A stretch of DNA of 64,000 nt. It comes from Liolophura sinensis. Lineage: Eukaryota; Mollusca; Polyplacophora; Chitonida; Chitonidae. Each line of letters begins with the position of its first letter. Position 1 is the stretch's first letter. The stretch lies in the NCBI RefSeq assembly GCF_032854445.1, contig NC_088305.1, positions 17,347,717 to 17,411,716 on the forward strand, in the 5' to 3' direction. Made by a program: the position numbers and the translations under genes. Below the pieces are notes generated by a model, which was not told the origin of the DNA, ran no database searches, and saw nothing but the letters and a program-made list of their open reading frames with translations. This document shows positions 49,101 through 58,700 of this stretch, in pieces.

Positions 49101-50066
49101 GCGTCAATGTGTCCGGATTCTGTGGCTCAGTTGGTTAGCGAGCTAGTACAGCGTCCCAGGAGTCTCTCACCAATGCGGTCGCCGTGAGTTCAAGTCCAGC
49201 TCATACTGGCTTCCTCGCGGGTCGTACGTGGAAAGGTCTGGCAGCAACCTGAGGATGGTCGTGGGTTTCCCCAGGGCTCTGCCCGGTTTTCACCCTCCAT
49301 AATGCTGTCCGCCATCGTATAGGTGAAATATTCTTAAGCACGGCGTAAAACACCAATCTAATAAATAAATAAATTTGTGTTTGGGAAAGGAAATAACTGG
49401 GGATGCGACAACCCTCCGAATGATTGCTGTCTAGGGTGCGGGCCTCAGGAAGAATTCATGGCTTGTGCCGATGTGAGGATCTTATCGGGTGGTAATCCCA
49501 CAACAACCACATCAACACCCGGACCTACGACAACAACCACTTCAACACCCGGACCTACGACAACAACCACATCAACACCCGGACCTACGACAACAACCAC
49601 ATCAACACCCGGACCTACGACAACAACCACATCAACACCCGGACCTACGACAACAACCACATCAACACCCGGACCTACGACAACAACCACATCAACAACC
49701 ACAACAACATCAACACCCGGACCTACCACAACAACCAGCACAACACAAGCTACAACATCCACAACTACGACTGCAATATTACCAACAGTACCTGTGGGCG
49801 AATGCTTGGCTGTGGGAGTATGGGCCAGCGTGGCCAATATGCACACTTGGTGCAAGAATAACTGTCCTTCGGAATGTCCTGCCACCCACTGTAATGACGC
49901 TTGTCGACAGGTCGTTGCTGTTACAACAACAACACCGGCACCAAGCGCTCAGTGCTTGGCAGTGGGAGTATATAGCACCGTGATGGGCATGGACGCCTGG
50001 TGCAATGCTAACTGTCCCTCGGAATGTCCGACCACCCACTGTAATGACGCCTGTCGACAGCTGTAA
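43029..50066 (+). CDS. AA15-type LPMO with repeated linker and two Cys-rich modules (LPMO-2)
   Basis: Paralogue of LPMO-1. Coding exons 43034-43195, 45654-46032 and 49390-50066, phases 0 and 1, give 405 aa. Signal peptide 1-19 (ending CSA), then His20 as the mature N-terminus (HGRMWDPPGRSTMW); second copper His probably H110 (mature 91). The segment QEEFMACADV has Phe where LPMO-1 has Tyr. After the catalytic domain (to about 211) comes a Thr/Pro linker of about 100 residues built from TTTTTSTPGP decapeptides, then two copies of a module (about 318-354 and 368-405) sharing CLAVGV, WC, NCPSECP and HCNDACR. An acceptor 5 nt before the ATG implies a 5'UTR intron, as in LPMO-1. The modules may bind carbohydrate; that is inferred. 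Intron 1 (43196-45653) and intron 2 (46033-49389) are filled with SINEs, and intron 2 with a satellite. Confidence 0.9.
43236..43440 (+). repeat. Dispersed repeat family D, fullest copy, LPMO-2 intron 1
   Basis: Joins both halves: GTGGAAACAGGTATTCGCGC, CAAGTCAATAATCGCAAGGC, then GAACTGAGAAAGTACATGAA and GGATGGAATCATGTAAAG. No ORF or terminal repeat seen. Confidence 0.7.
43495..43945 (+). mobile_element. SINE-A fragment interrupted by SINE-B
   Basis: ACCATAATGCTGGCCGCCGC up to 43558 resumes at 43915 with ATGGCGTAAAACATCAATAG; the SINE-B lies between. In LPMO-2 intron 1. Confidence 0.85.
43559..43897 (-). mobile_element. SINE-B: second tRNA-derived family, 17-bp target duplication
   Basis: Minus strand begins GGCCCGGATAGCACAGTTGG (box A-like) with GTAGATCCAGGATCAATCC (box B-like), so the head comes from a different tRNA. 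It ends in CCAAGCACTCAC. GTGAAACACTCTTGAGT flanks it at 43542-43558 and 43898-43914. About 339 bp. Confidence 0.9.
44755..44870 (-). mobile_element. SINE-A 3' fragment, degraded
   Basis: TATTTATTTAATTAATTATG, CTCAAGCGACGGTGGCC and GGGTGGATGGATCCC recall the reversed tail. Confidence 0.45.
45104..45375 (+). mobile_element. SINE-A, full length, 11-bp target duplication, LPMO-2 intron 1
   Basis: TACTTTTTCAA at 45093-45103 and 45376-45386. Same strand as LPMO-2. Confidence 0.93.
45654..46032 (+). CDS. LPMO-2 second coding exon
   Basis: Acceptor GTTTCAG ends at 45653; donor GTATAT after 46032; 379 nt. Encodes IHQTVNGGQCGICGDN to QWKYHA. Much of it is identical in sequence to LPMO-1 exon 3. Confidence 0.9.
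46425..46515 (-). mobile_element. SINE-A central fragment, LPMO-2 intron 2
   Basis: GGTCAGCATTATTGTGGGGC to GACCTTCCCACGTGTGAGC on the plus strand. Confidence 0.7.
46625..46790 (+). mobile_element. SINE-A 3' part, LPMO-2 intron 2
   Basis: TTTCCGGCCGTACGTGAGG to CATAAAACACCGATCGAATA; head missing. Confidence 0.85.
47028..47185 (+). mobile_element. SINE-A, degraded, LPMO-2 intron 2
   Basis: GTCGCTGCGAATTCATGTCA and GTGGGAAGGTCTGCCAGC, then a decayed 3' end. Confidence 0.65.
47395..48265. repeat. 61-bp satellite array in LPMO-2 intron 2
   Basis: About 14 units of about 61 bp with TCCTTTATCGTATTTCAC, TTCACTATCACGGTATCAC and TGTAATCCGCT. Units differ by scattered substitutions and a few shorter copies. 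Confidence 0.93.
49110..49374 (+). mobile_element. SINE-A abutting the LPMO-2 exon 3 acceptor
   Basis: Head TGGCTCAGTTGGTTAGCGAG, tail CGGCGTAAAACACCAATC and ATAAATAAAT. Ends about 15 bp before the exon. Confidence 0.9.
49390..50066 (+). CDS. LPMO-2 third coding exon
   Basis: Acceptor GGGAAAG ends at 49389, only about 15 bp from the end of a SINE; it has no clear pyrimidine tract. Encodes NNWGCD, the QEEFMACADV strand, the repeated linker and both Cys-rich modules, then TAA. The acceptor is supported because it keeps phase with exon 2 and matches the LPMO-1 boundary. Confidence 0.85.
49500..49720 (+). repeat. 30-bp tandem repeat coding the LPMO-2 linker
   Basis: About six near-perfect 30-bp units (ACAACAACCACATCAACACC then CGGACCTACG), then a broken unit. 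Each encodes TTTTTSTPGP. The near identity implies recent expansion; the long antisense ORF here is only a by-product. Confidence 0.93.
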
Positions 50067-50164
50067 GACACTATGTTACTTAGATCATATTCGACAATTA
50101 CCACACCGTGGATGCAAAAACTGTTAGAAATTGCTTTAATTCCATTCTGCGAATCTCGCATTAG

Positions 50165-50400
50165 TTTTGTTTACCTAATTCTACTTAAGCGATGATGCTA
50201 GGGGGCGTGTAAATTGTTACTATTTATGCATTTACAAGAATAGCAGGAATAAAACCAGGACTAAGTTTATTTGACAAGAGGCCGTTTTTCATCGGTTAAT
50301 TGTGACCATTTGCCAATTATCACACTGTCGTCACGCTGTTCTAGTTTTACTCTCTGTCCTCTACGTCTTTAATTATATTACATATTGGATTTATCCATGT
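50165..50400 (+). repeat. Dispersed repeat family C, downstream of LPMO-2
   Basis: TTACCTAATTCTACTTAAGC, CTAGGGGGCGTGTAAATTG, ATTATCACACTGTCGTCACG and CTTTAATTATATTACATAT. Confidence 0.75.
50248..50253 (+). terminator. Possible LPMO-2 polyadenylation signal
   Basis: AATAAA 182 nt after the stop codon. It lies inside a copy of dispersed repeat family C, so it may be coincidental. Confidence 0.35.
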
Positions 50401-51885
50401 TTGAAGAGGGTCCTGTGTAGTTGTCGTGGTAAATGTTTCTTACTAAGAGAACAAAACATTGGAACATCTCGTTTCAAGCAGGCAGTGCTCCCCATTAATT
50501 CCTGATCTATGACATTCTCTTATAGCACGTTTGTCACTTATCTTTTACATTGAGTTTAGCTACTTTAAATTAATTCTTTCTCCTCTGTACAAGAATTTAG
50601 AAGTGAAGTATTGTAATGTCTCAATAACCAATATTACAAATATTGTACTTGGGAAACGTTTCCTTATTAGAAAAGTTTTGACTAATACTTTTTTTCGGTT
50701 ATCTGACATTTGTTTTGATTGCATATTGTATTATTTGCGAACTTAATCGTGTCAGTTTCTTTAATGAATGGTGTTTTGGGAATTTGACTTCCTCTCACTC
50801 ATGGAGAGAAATACGTATCGCATGATAGTTGCAAATGAGTGCATGCTTTTTTTAAAACTAATTTTGATAGAATAGAATGCTAACTTACGCTAAAACTCTC
50901 ATACTCAACAAAACGCAATGGGAAAGCAAAAAAAAGTGCATTGTAATGACATCCTCTAAACATGTTCGTTTTTTTATATACATGTTCTGCTTACGTACAT
51001 GAATTTTCGAGATTAAATTCTTGTTTTCAGTGACTGGGTAAATTTACGTGTCTGGGAGGGAATTCATTTAAACTTATCCATGGATAATTTTTATTTTCTT
51101 GTTGTTTTTTTAAATAATTTTTGTCTATCCTGTAAACATGTTCGTTTTTTCAATACATGTCTGCTTTGAAGATAGAATTTTTGTTTTTAATGACTCGGTA
51201 GATGTGCGTGTCTGGGAGGGAAATCCTTTAAACTTATCCTTGGATAATTTTTGTCTTTTGTACAATCCTAAGCATGCGTGTAAACAGCAACATGCCACTG
51301 CTCAAACATGCCACTGCTCAACCATGACAGGTCATGCCACACCTACAATGTTTTCATATGTGCAATTAACGTTGCTTTCACCATTCAAGGCATATGGAGC
51401 GTGACATGATATCTTCGTGCTGCGGTCGAGGGCTTAAGACTTAGGTGTATTCCTAGAAGCCTTGCATGGATTCGTAGAATCGTTTGATCTTGAGAACAGG
51501 AAAAGTTATGTTCGTCTGATCTGTACTTTTAGGAAAGGTTTGCCATATCCCTGACTGGATGGTGTATATTAACAGTTTATCAAGCCTGTTTCATCGGTTA
51601 CAGTGAACTAACGGAGGTGGGTGGGGTGGGTGGGGGAATAGATTTTGATTATAAGGCAGAATTTATTTCTGGCTAAGACTCACTTACTAATAATATTATA
51701 AAAGTGTGTATTGAAAGATATTGCTTTTGACGATATAAATAGTATTTCTGGTACTGTGCGTAAGTGTTGGCTTTTTATACAAGTATTAAATAAGCAGGCA
51801 AATTATCTCGTATATTCGCCAATGGTATGAATGCAAATAGCACAATTTGCACAGACAAGCATCTGCATTAATGAAACTCTGGACT
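50400..51885. other. Intergenic downstream of LPMO-2
   Basis: A ~130-bp imperfect direct repeat is visible: AACATGTTCGTTTTTT recurs at about 50958 and 51135, followed in both by a GTCTGGGAGGGAA and TTTAAACTTATCC stretch. No gene seen. Confidence 0.55.
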
Positions 51886-51889
51886 ATAT

Positions 51890-51995
51890 GCGTTGAAACA
51901 GATATCCGTATACCAACCGTCAATCAAATGGACGTTCCAGGTCAATAATCGCACGGCCAATTCTCAAAACGACGTTTGACACAAACTGCACATTT
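51890..51995 (+). repeat. Dispersed repeat family D, 5' part
   Basis: TTGAAACAGATATCCGTATA, TCCAGGTCAATAATCGCACG and AAAACGACGTTTGACACAAA. Confidence 0.65.
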
Positions 51996-52059
51996 AGTTA
52001 CATTTAGTCATCGTAAGGTGACGCCAGGATTTGACTAAAAATACATGCATGATGATTCT

Positions 52060-52240
52060 ATGCGTGGAAACAGACATTCGTATATTGGCCGTCACCCATG
52101 CCAGATGGACCGTCCTGGTCAATAATCGCAAGCGAGACTCCAAAAGCGACGTTTAACACAACCACTAAGAAACTAAGAAAGTACACAATTAGGACGGAGT
52201 CATTCAAAGAGAAGCAGTCAACACTTCATAATGATGTTCA
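52060..52240 (+). repeat. Dispersed repeat family D, near complete
   Basis: GCGTGGAAACAGACATTCGT, CTGGTCAATAATCGCAAGC, ACTAAGAAAGTACACAATT and AAAGAGAAGCAGTCAACAC. Lies 70 bp after the previous copy, in the same direction. Confidence 0.7.
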
Positions 52241-52444
52241 AAAGATGAAATTCATTTTCAAGACGAATGAGTGAAATCAGTATTCAAATCGTGAACCGTG
52301 TTAGTATGTTAGTTATATAATAAACATACATATATAATAAATAATAAAATATGTATCTCATTCAAGGTTTTTCTGATGGCATTTTCTTCGAGAAAAGATA
52401 TTATGAACAAGTATTAACGAAGGATTATGACTTAACGCCAAAAT

Positions 52445-53320
52445 ATGCCGAAGACACCAGACATGACATAACAACCCCTGGACAACAGACATGACATCAC
52501 ACCTCCCGGACACCATACATGACATCACACTTCCTGGGCCGCACACATGACATCACAACCCCTGGACACCACACATGACATCACACTTCCTGGACAACAG
52601 ACATGACATCACACCTCCCGGACACCATGCATGACATCACACCTTCTGAGCACCACACATGACATCACAACCCCTGGACACCAGACATGACATCACACCT
52701 CCTGGGCACCACACATGACCTCATACCTCCCGGACACCATACATGACATCACACCTCCTGGACACCAGACATGACATCACACCTCCTGGGCACCACACAT
52801 GACATCACACCTCCTGGACACCACATATGACATCACACCTCCTGGGCACCACACATGACATCACACCTCCTTGGCACCACACATGACATCACACTTCCTG
52901 TGAACCACACATCACACGTCCTGAACAACAGACATGACCTCACACCTCCTGGGCACCACACATGACATCACACCTCCTGGACAACAGACATGACATCACA
53001 CTTCCTGGACACCAGACATGACACCACACCTCCTGGACAACAGACATGACATCACACCTCCCGGACACCGGACATGGCATCACACCTCCTGGACAACAGA
53101 CATGACATCACACCTCCTGGGCACCACACATGACATCACACTTCCTGGGCACCACACATGATATCACACCTCCTGAACACCAGACATGACATCACACTTC
53201 CCGGACACTATACATGACATCACACCTCCTGGACACAAGACATGACGTCACACCTAATGGACAGACATGACATCACAACCCGTGGACACCAGATATGACA
53301 TTACACCCCCTGGACACCAT
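52445..53320. repeat. 28-bp minisatellite array
   Basis: About 30 units with CATGACATCACACCTCCTGG and ACACCAGA; unit length varies slightly. No coding frame kept. Confidence 0.93.
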
Positions 53321-53414
53321 ACCAAGTTACACTATACTGACTATACGAGTCATGCAGTCTTGTTTCCGCGCTGAGCGGCAAGCGAGGCAGCAACGAGTAT
53401 CATTTCTACGGTCT

Positions 53415-53652
53415 GGTGCATGTCCTGGTGGTTAGCGTGATGCATAATTATCACAACGCAATGACGCAGAAGCCTCTAACCATTGTGAGTACAACTGCAG
53501 CCTATGTTGGCTTCCAGGTTGTAAGTGGGAAGGTCTTGCAGCAACCTGCGGATTGCCGAGAATTTTCACCCAACAAATTGCTGGCTGTCGTCGCATAAGT
53601 GAAATATTCTTATATATAACACAGCGTAACACTCCAATCGGATAAATAAATG
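53415..53652 (+). mobile_element. SINE-A, degraded
   Basis: GACGCAGAAGCCTCTAACC, GTGGGAAGGTCTTGCAGC and GTAACACTCCAATCGGATAA; follows the 28-bp array. Confidence 0.75.
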
Positions 53653-53849
53653 ACCCGACCCGGCTTTCATCCCCGGCCTCCCAACAACAGTCTAAGAGTA
53701 TGCACAGTCAGTATAGACAGTCAGTATAGACATACAGTATAGACATAAGGTAGCTGGCTTCAGCCAATTCTCAGCCTTAGAATCTTTCTGAAAATGTGTA
53801 AATGCCACAATAACGAGAATACTGTGATCAGTAAGTCGCTTCCAAGTTT

Positions 53850-53980
53850 GACTGAGTGAGTGAGTGCTTGGAGTTTAACGTCGTACTTTTTTCCGTCACA
53901 TGACGACGAAGGAATCCTTAGAGTGCATGTTATTTGCCTCTTTGTTGCATGACGAATTTTAACCGCTCTTTTATCTTCAA
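53850..53980 (-). mobile_element. SINE-B 3' part
   Basis: GAGTGAGTGCTTGGAGTTTA and GACGACGAAGGAATCCTTAG match the 43559 element in the same orientation; the head is missing. Confidence 0.8.
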
Positions 53981-55252
53981 GTATGAAATACGCTCACTCC
54001 GAATAGTTCTAGAATATACCCGTATAGCCAAAGAATAAGAGATATTTCCTGCGGGTACCTATATAATAATTGCTTGTTTAATTGATGTTGAACGCCATCT
54101 ACCCATTTAAAATGCGGCAGTTAGATTTATGGATGGATGAAATCACAGTGCCCTGTGTAAACCATCGACCTTCGTCAGCTGCTAGGTAATCTGATAAATT
54201 CCTTGACTCCAAGCCGCACCAAAAGCAGTGAGGTTACATTAAATCAAACAACCTATTTGGTCATGGTCCTGGCAGTTGCATAAGTCCAATAAATGCCATT
54301 ATTTAACCCTGAGTTTTACTTTTTGTTGCTGCTGTTCAGTCAAGAAACTTCACGTCGACCGCCAGTTTAATGGGCGGTGGAGACCAGAGAGCCCGGAGTA
54401 AAGCCTTCGACGAGCCATTTCACACTGTGTTACCAAAAACTGTACTAAATTTACTTAAGACTAATCACCACTTTAACATGTTTATCTGTGAGTATGACAC
54501 TTAGTTTATTGTTGTTGTTAGTTACTGGTGACATTGCTGTTAGTAATTTATAGTTGTAACAGTAAACTCGTTAGAATATCTAATCGAGAAAGTTTTTCGT
54601 AAGTTATAAACACCTGGGATTATATATAATACGTCCCTGTGTGGCAACACAGTTTTAACAGTAAAGAGGTAACAAGGCGGTTGACAAAAACCCGTCTCGT
54701 TAGTATGCCTACAAACTAGACACAAAATTGTTAGAAATATGTTAAAACGTTGACTATTTTACATAAGCATGAAATACAGAAGATGATACCAATGCTAGCA
54801 CACTAGTTTCTTTATTATTGATTCAGCTATCTGTTCCGAACTGATCATAACAGATCATGCCAAAAACTGCACAGCTAGGGTCATCATTAAACCAGTGATT
54901 TGACATTCCCGATATTACAATGGTAGTCAACAGAGCTGCGAACAGGTAAGGATCGATTTCCACTCGCTTTGACAAAAAACAAGCGTAAACCCTCATATTA
55001 TTCGACACAGCAGTAATTCGGTTTCCAGAACAAGGCATTACGCCTAGTAAAAACCGAGATTTTTTAAAAGGTTTTTGCCGCTTGTAATTGTGTTACCTGC
55101 CCCAGTCGAAACCGCTATTTTGGAGAAAAACACGCTACAATATCTAAGTAGTCAATGGGAAATATAGCAAAAACGTTAGCACTGAGGCATATAATATATT
55201 AATTTTATATATGCATTTAAGTGACAAATATGGAATGCGATCCATGATGAGA
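53981..55252. other. Downstream flank of the gprs-like gene
   Basis: Probable 3'UTR from 55252 down to about 54800, then unassigned sequence. No other gene seen. Confidence 0.5.
54811..54816 (-). terminator. Possible gprs-like polyadenylation signal
   Basis: AATAAA on the minus strand about 440 nt past the stop codon; first clear match in that direction. Confidence 0.3.
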
Positions 55253-55714
55253 TCAGAGCAAGCGACTCTCACGAAAAGACGTGTATCCACTGTCAGTAGA
55301 ACAAGCTGTCAGAGATGTGGCAGAGGATACCGACGACTTCCGCTGTGACTCGACACTACCTGAGACGAGGTCGAGGGAAGTCAAAGAGTCCATGAATGCT
55401 GCGTCACCGACAACCGCGTGTGAAGCCATCTGTGAAGAATCACAGCACAGCGGAGTCACTTCCGTCATCAATTTGCACAACGGAATTTGCAACAGGTTAA
55501 TGCAGTGTGTGAACGACTTGAGAATGTCCCTGAGATCTGAGCCATCATCACAGCAGTGTCGTCTGCTCCACCGAAGCACTGCATCCCATTTCGTCTCCTC
55601 TGAAACCCTTAGTTTGCCTCTGGACAAAACCAACAGAACTGTGCTTTTTGGAAGATGTAAGAATTCCTCAAGCCTCAGAACGTTTTCAGCCCTTAACTCT
55701 ACGAATTCCAGCGC
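55253..55714 (-). CDS. gprs-like gene last exon (BACK region and Ser-rich tail)
   Basis: Acceptor CTGAACAG before 55714. Encodes ALEFVELRAENVL, the BACK-like helices and a tail ending DSGYTSFRESRLL, then a stop at 55253. Confidence 0.88.
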   Translation of the reverse strand, partial: ALEFVELRAENVLRLEEFLHLPKSTVLLVLSRGKLRVSEETKWDAVLRWSRRHCCDDGSDLRDILKSFTHCINLLQIPLCKLMTEVTPLCCDSSQMASHAVVGDAAFMDSLTSLDLVSGSVESQRKSSVSSATSLTACSTDSGYTSFRESRLL

Positions 55715-58700
55715 CTGTTCAGAATGAAAACAAATGTTTTTTAAGTTTTGGGAAGAGAAAATGTTATCCTTGTCACAATTCAACATCACAAGAATGATAT
55801 ACGTCAGCTGCATGGGCCGAGTTCAGCAGACATGAAGTCAGTGTTATCCGGACTGTTAGGTTGACTAGGGCGATGTACTTCACTATTGCTTTCAATCTTT
55901 TGCCATGCTATTGGCAAAGTATTAGATTAAAAAAGCGGTAAAGAGATATGAGAAATTACACATATTTTGGCTACATTTGAATTTAGCAGCTTATGAGAAA
56001 AATAAAGTGAGAAAGGCCATTGAAAGCTGTATCTGAAAATGTATATTAATGCATTATTGGCATGATCTAGGAAACCCACCACATTTCATTCGCGACATTG
56101 TGTGCACTTAATTCCGTGAGGAAAAGTAAAGATATTTTAAGACACGGTTCTCCAATCTTCTCTCTTCTTACTTCTTTTGAAATTATTTTCTCTCCTTTAG
56201 TGATTTGCGGTGGAACGTGTTTGTGATTGTTTCACTTTGGAAAAAATGTTGACTACATTTTGAGTTGCGCATACCTCATCAACAAGTCTCTGTGTGAGTT
56301 CCGATTCTGGGTGTCCTGGAGTTGACTGAAGAAGTGGCAGGACTGCTTCAACGTTGATGAAGCGACGAGCGAACTGGTAACACGCCAACCTCAGGTCTTC
56401 TAGCCCATAGACGTCAGCCGTCGCCATCATGCCTGCAAGGAGGAGTGATTTTAGACACGCATAGCATTTTTTCACATGGAAATCATGTGTTTTTTTATGT
56501 GCGTGAGATACACCAAATCATCTTTTATTTATTTATTTGACTGGTGTTTTACGCCGCACTTAAAAGTATTTCACTTATACAACATCAACCAGCATTATTA
56601 TCGAGGGGGGTGGGGGCCAACGACCATCCAAAGGTTGCTGCAAGACCTTCACAAGTACGGCCAGAGAGTAGGCCAGCATGAGCTGGACCAAGTTATCTTT
56701 CAAGAAATCTCATTAGACAGTTTTGAGTTTATGTAAAGAAGTACGGTGATGTCTTACCAATAACGTTTGAAATGTCCACGGTAATGGCCCCACTGTGAAG
56801 AAATAGAATCAGTTTCTTGAATATATCTGGCTGGCAGTTCGGTATGTCGACGGTCAAAGGTCCTAGGGTTTCCGGATGCCCGGGCCTCGGAGACTTTTTT
56901 CTAAGTGAAGCCCGGAGAAATCTGAATATACCAAGCCTTGGTTTTCTCTGTTTGCGTTTCCTGCGGAGTCGTTCTTGGGATAAGATCTGACTGCACAATA
57001 CCCTGAAGGAAAAGAAATACACATACCATTCTCTTTCAGGCTGGACAGGATACTGTTATCATAGCCAAGTGCTAGTTTGATTAGAGCCATTACCCGCCGT
57101 ACACGATAGGTCTTTCAGAAACCTGCGGGTGGTCGTGGGCTGTACCCAGTTTCCATCCACCATAATGTTGGCCGCCGTCGTTGAAGTGAAATATTATTGA
57201 GCACGGCGTAACACATCAATAAAATGAATAAATAAATAAATTGGTGCGATGAAGACAATACCATTTTGTAGCACTTTACTTTCCAGATTACAAATAAAGT
57301 TCTAATATTCCGAAAACCATTAACGTCCTTCATCTATGAATGAGGACATGATCAACGCACGTTCCCAGGTCACGGCTGCGTCACAAAACACAACAGGTCT
57401 TTTGGATGTTTTCTTGCACATTATTGTTGGTTTGATCTGTATATTTCTGACATTTTCAAGACAATACTGACATGACTGACGAATTGTCACTGAATAAGTT
57501 GCAACACCAATAACCAAACAATTCAATGTCTTCAAACATATACAAGTGAGAATAAAATTATTATTATCATTATAATTAAATAATTACATTCTAATCCCAA
57601 AAGCTGTTATTCACAACGGCATCAATACCACTGATCGGAATCAACATTGGCAATTTCTTGTTGTGACATACGCGACCACGTCCGCACCAAAGTAAAAGCT
57701 ACTTGCCTATTTATTATCAGTAATTCAAGTAATTTAGTAATTGTTTACGGTCTTGTTTAATGATATTTTGCTTACGAATACCACTAATCTAAATCAATGT
57801 TAGTGCGTACAAACAGACAAGGGTATTACTACCCGTGGTTATATATACATATATAGAGAGAGGGGAGCATAACTGTTCACGTACCTGCTTCTAGCACACA
57901 GTATGGCTTTTACTCCAAAGACGGGTACCTTGTCTTCACCGACAAGGAAACACACATCGCACATTTCCTGAAAGTCGTTGACGACACGTAGATCCTTGCT
58001 CAGGGACTCCGTGTTTCGGAATGACAAGACATGTGCGTCAGATTCCGGCATTGTGTGATCCAGATCACAAAGGCTCTCAGTCCGCATGACAAGTGACTGA
58101 ACAAATACGTCATCGTCTACATCAGAGAGCAGGGAGACACCTGTTAAAATAAAAAAAAAAATAACGTGATTGGATATATCAGTGAATTCTACAATTCTGC
58201 TGACTGTTGCGTGCCAAAGTTTGACCTCTGTCCACGGAACTCTAGTGCAAACACCGGAGCATATATGTAAAGGTACTCTGAGATATACAGTTACACGTTA
58301 CATGTGGAACAGCGATACATACTGGAGTCTTGTTAACATGGGTTGCTATAGCCACAGTACTCCTATATGGCTGCCAGAAGCAGATCATGCAAGCGCTCCA
58401 TACATGTAGTTATTCACTTCACTATAAGATGCCGGATGAGGGACGGGGAGGGGTGAGGTTGCATTTCTAAATTTACGGGAAATTAATGATACCCTCTAAT
58501 GGTTGTGTCACCAGGTTTAAAATCTATCTTAATAAATGACATCTACTGTACGAAAAACATTAGGTATTAAATGATAGTGTGGCCGCGTGTCACATATAGT
58601 TCATATATCACAACGCATACAGTTCTGAGATCAACCTGTTTTCCTCAATACAACCGTCCAAACGTATGCTTCCTTGGCCTTGAATTAATACTGTGTAACA

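Noticed and set aside
49445-49885. 146-aa antisense frame rich in VVVVVGPGVD
   Set aside because: It is the reverse of the LPMO-2 linker repeat, which stays open because the unit is 30 bp.
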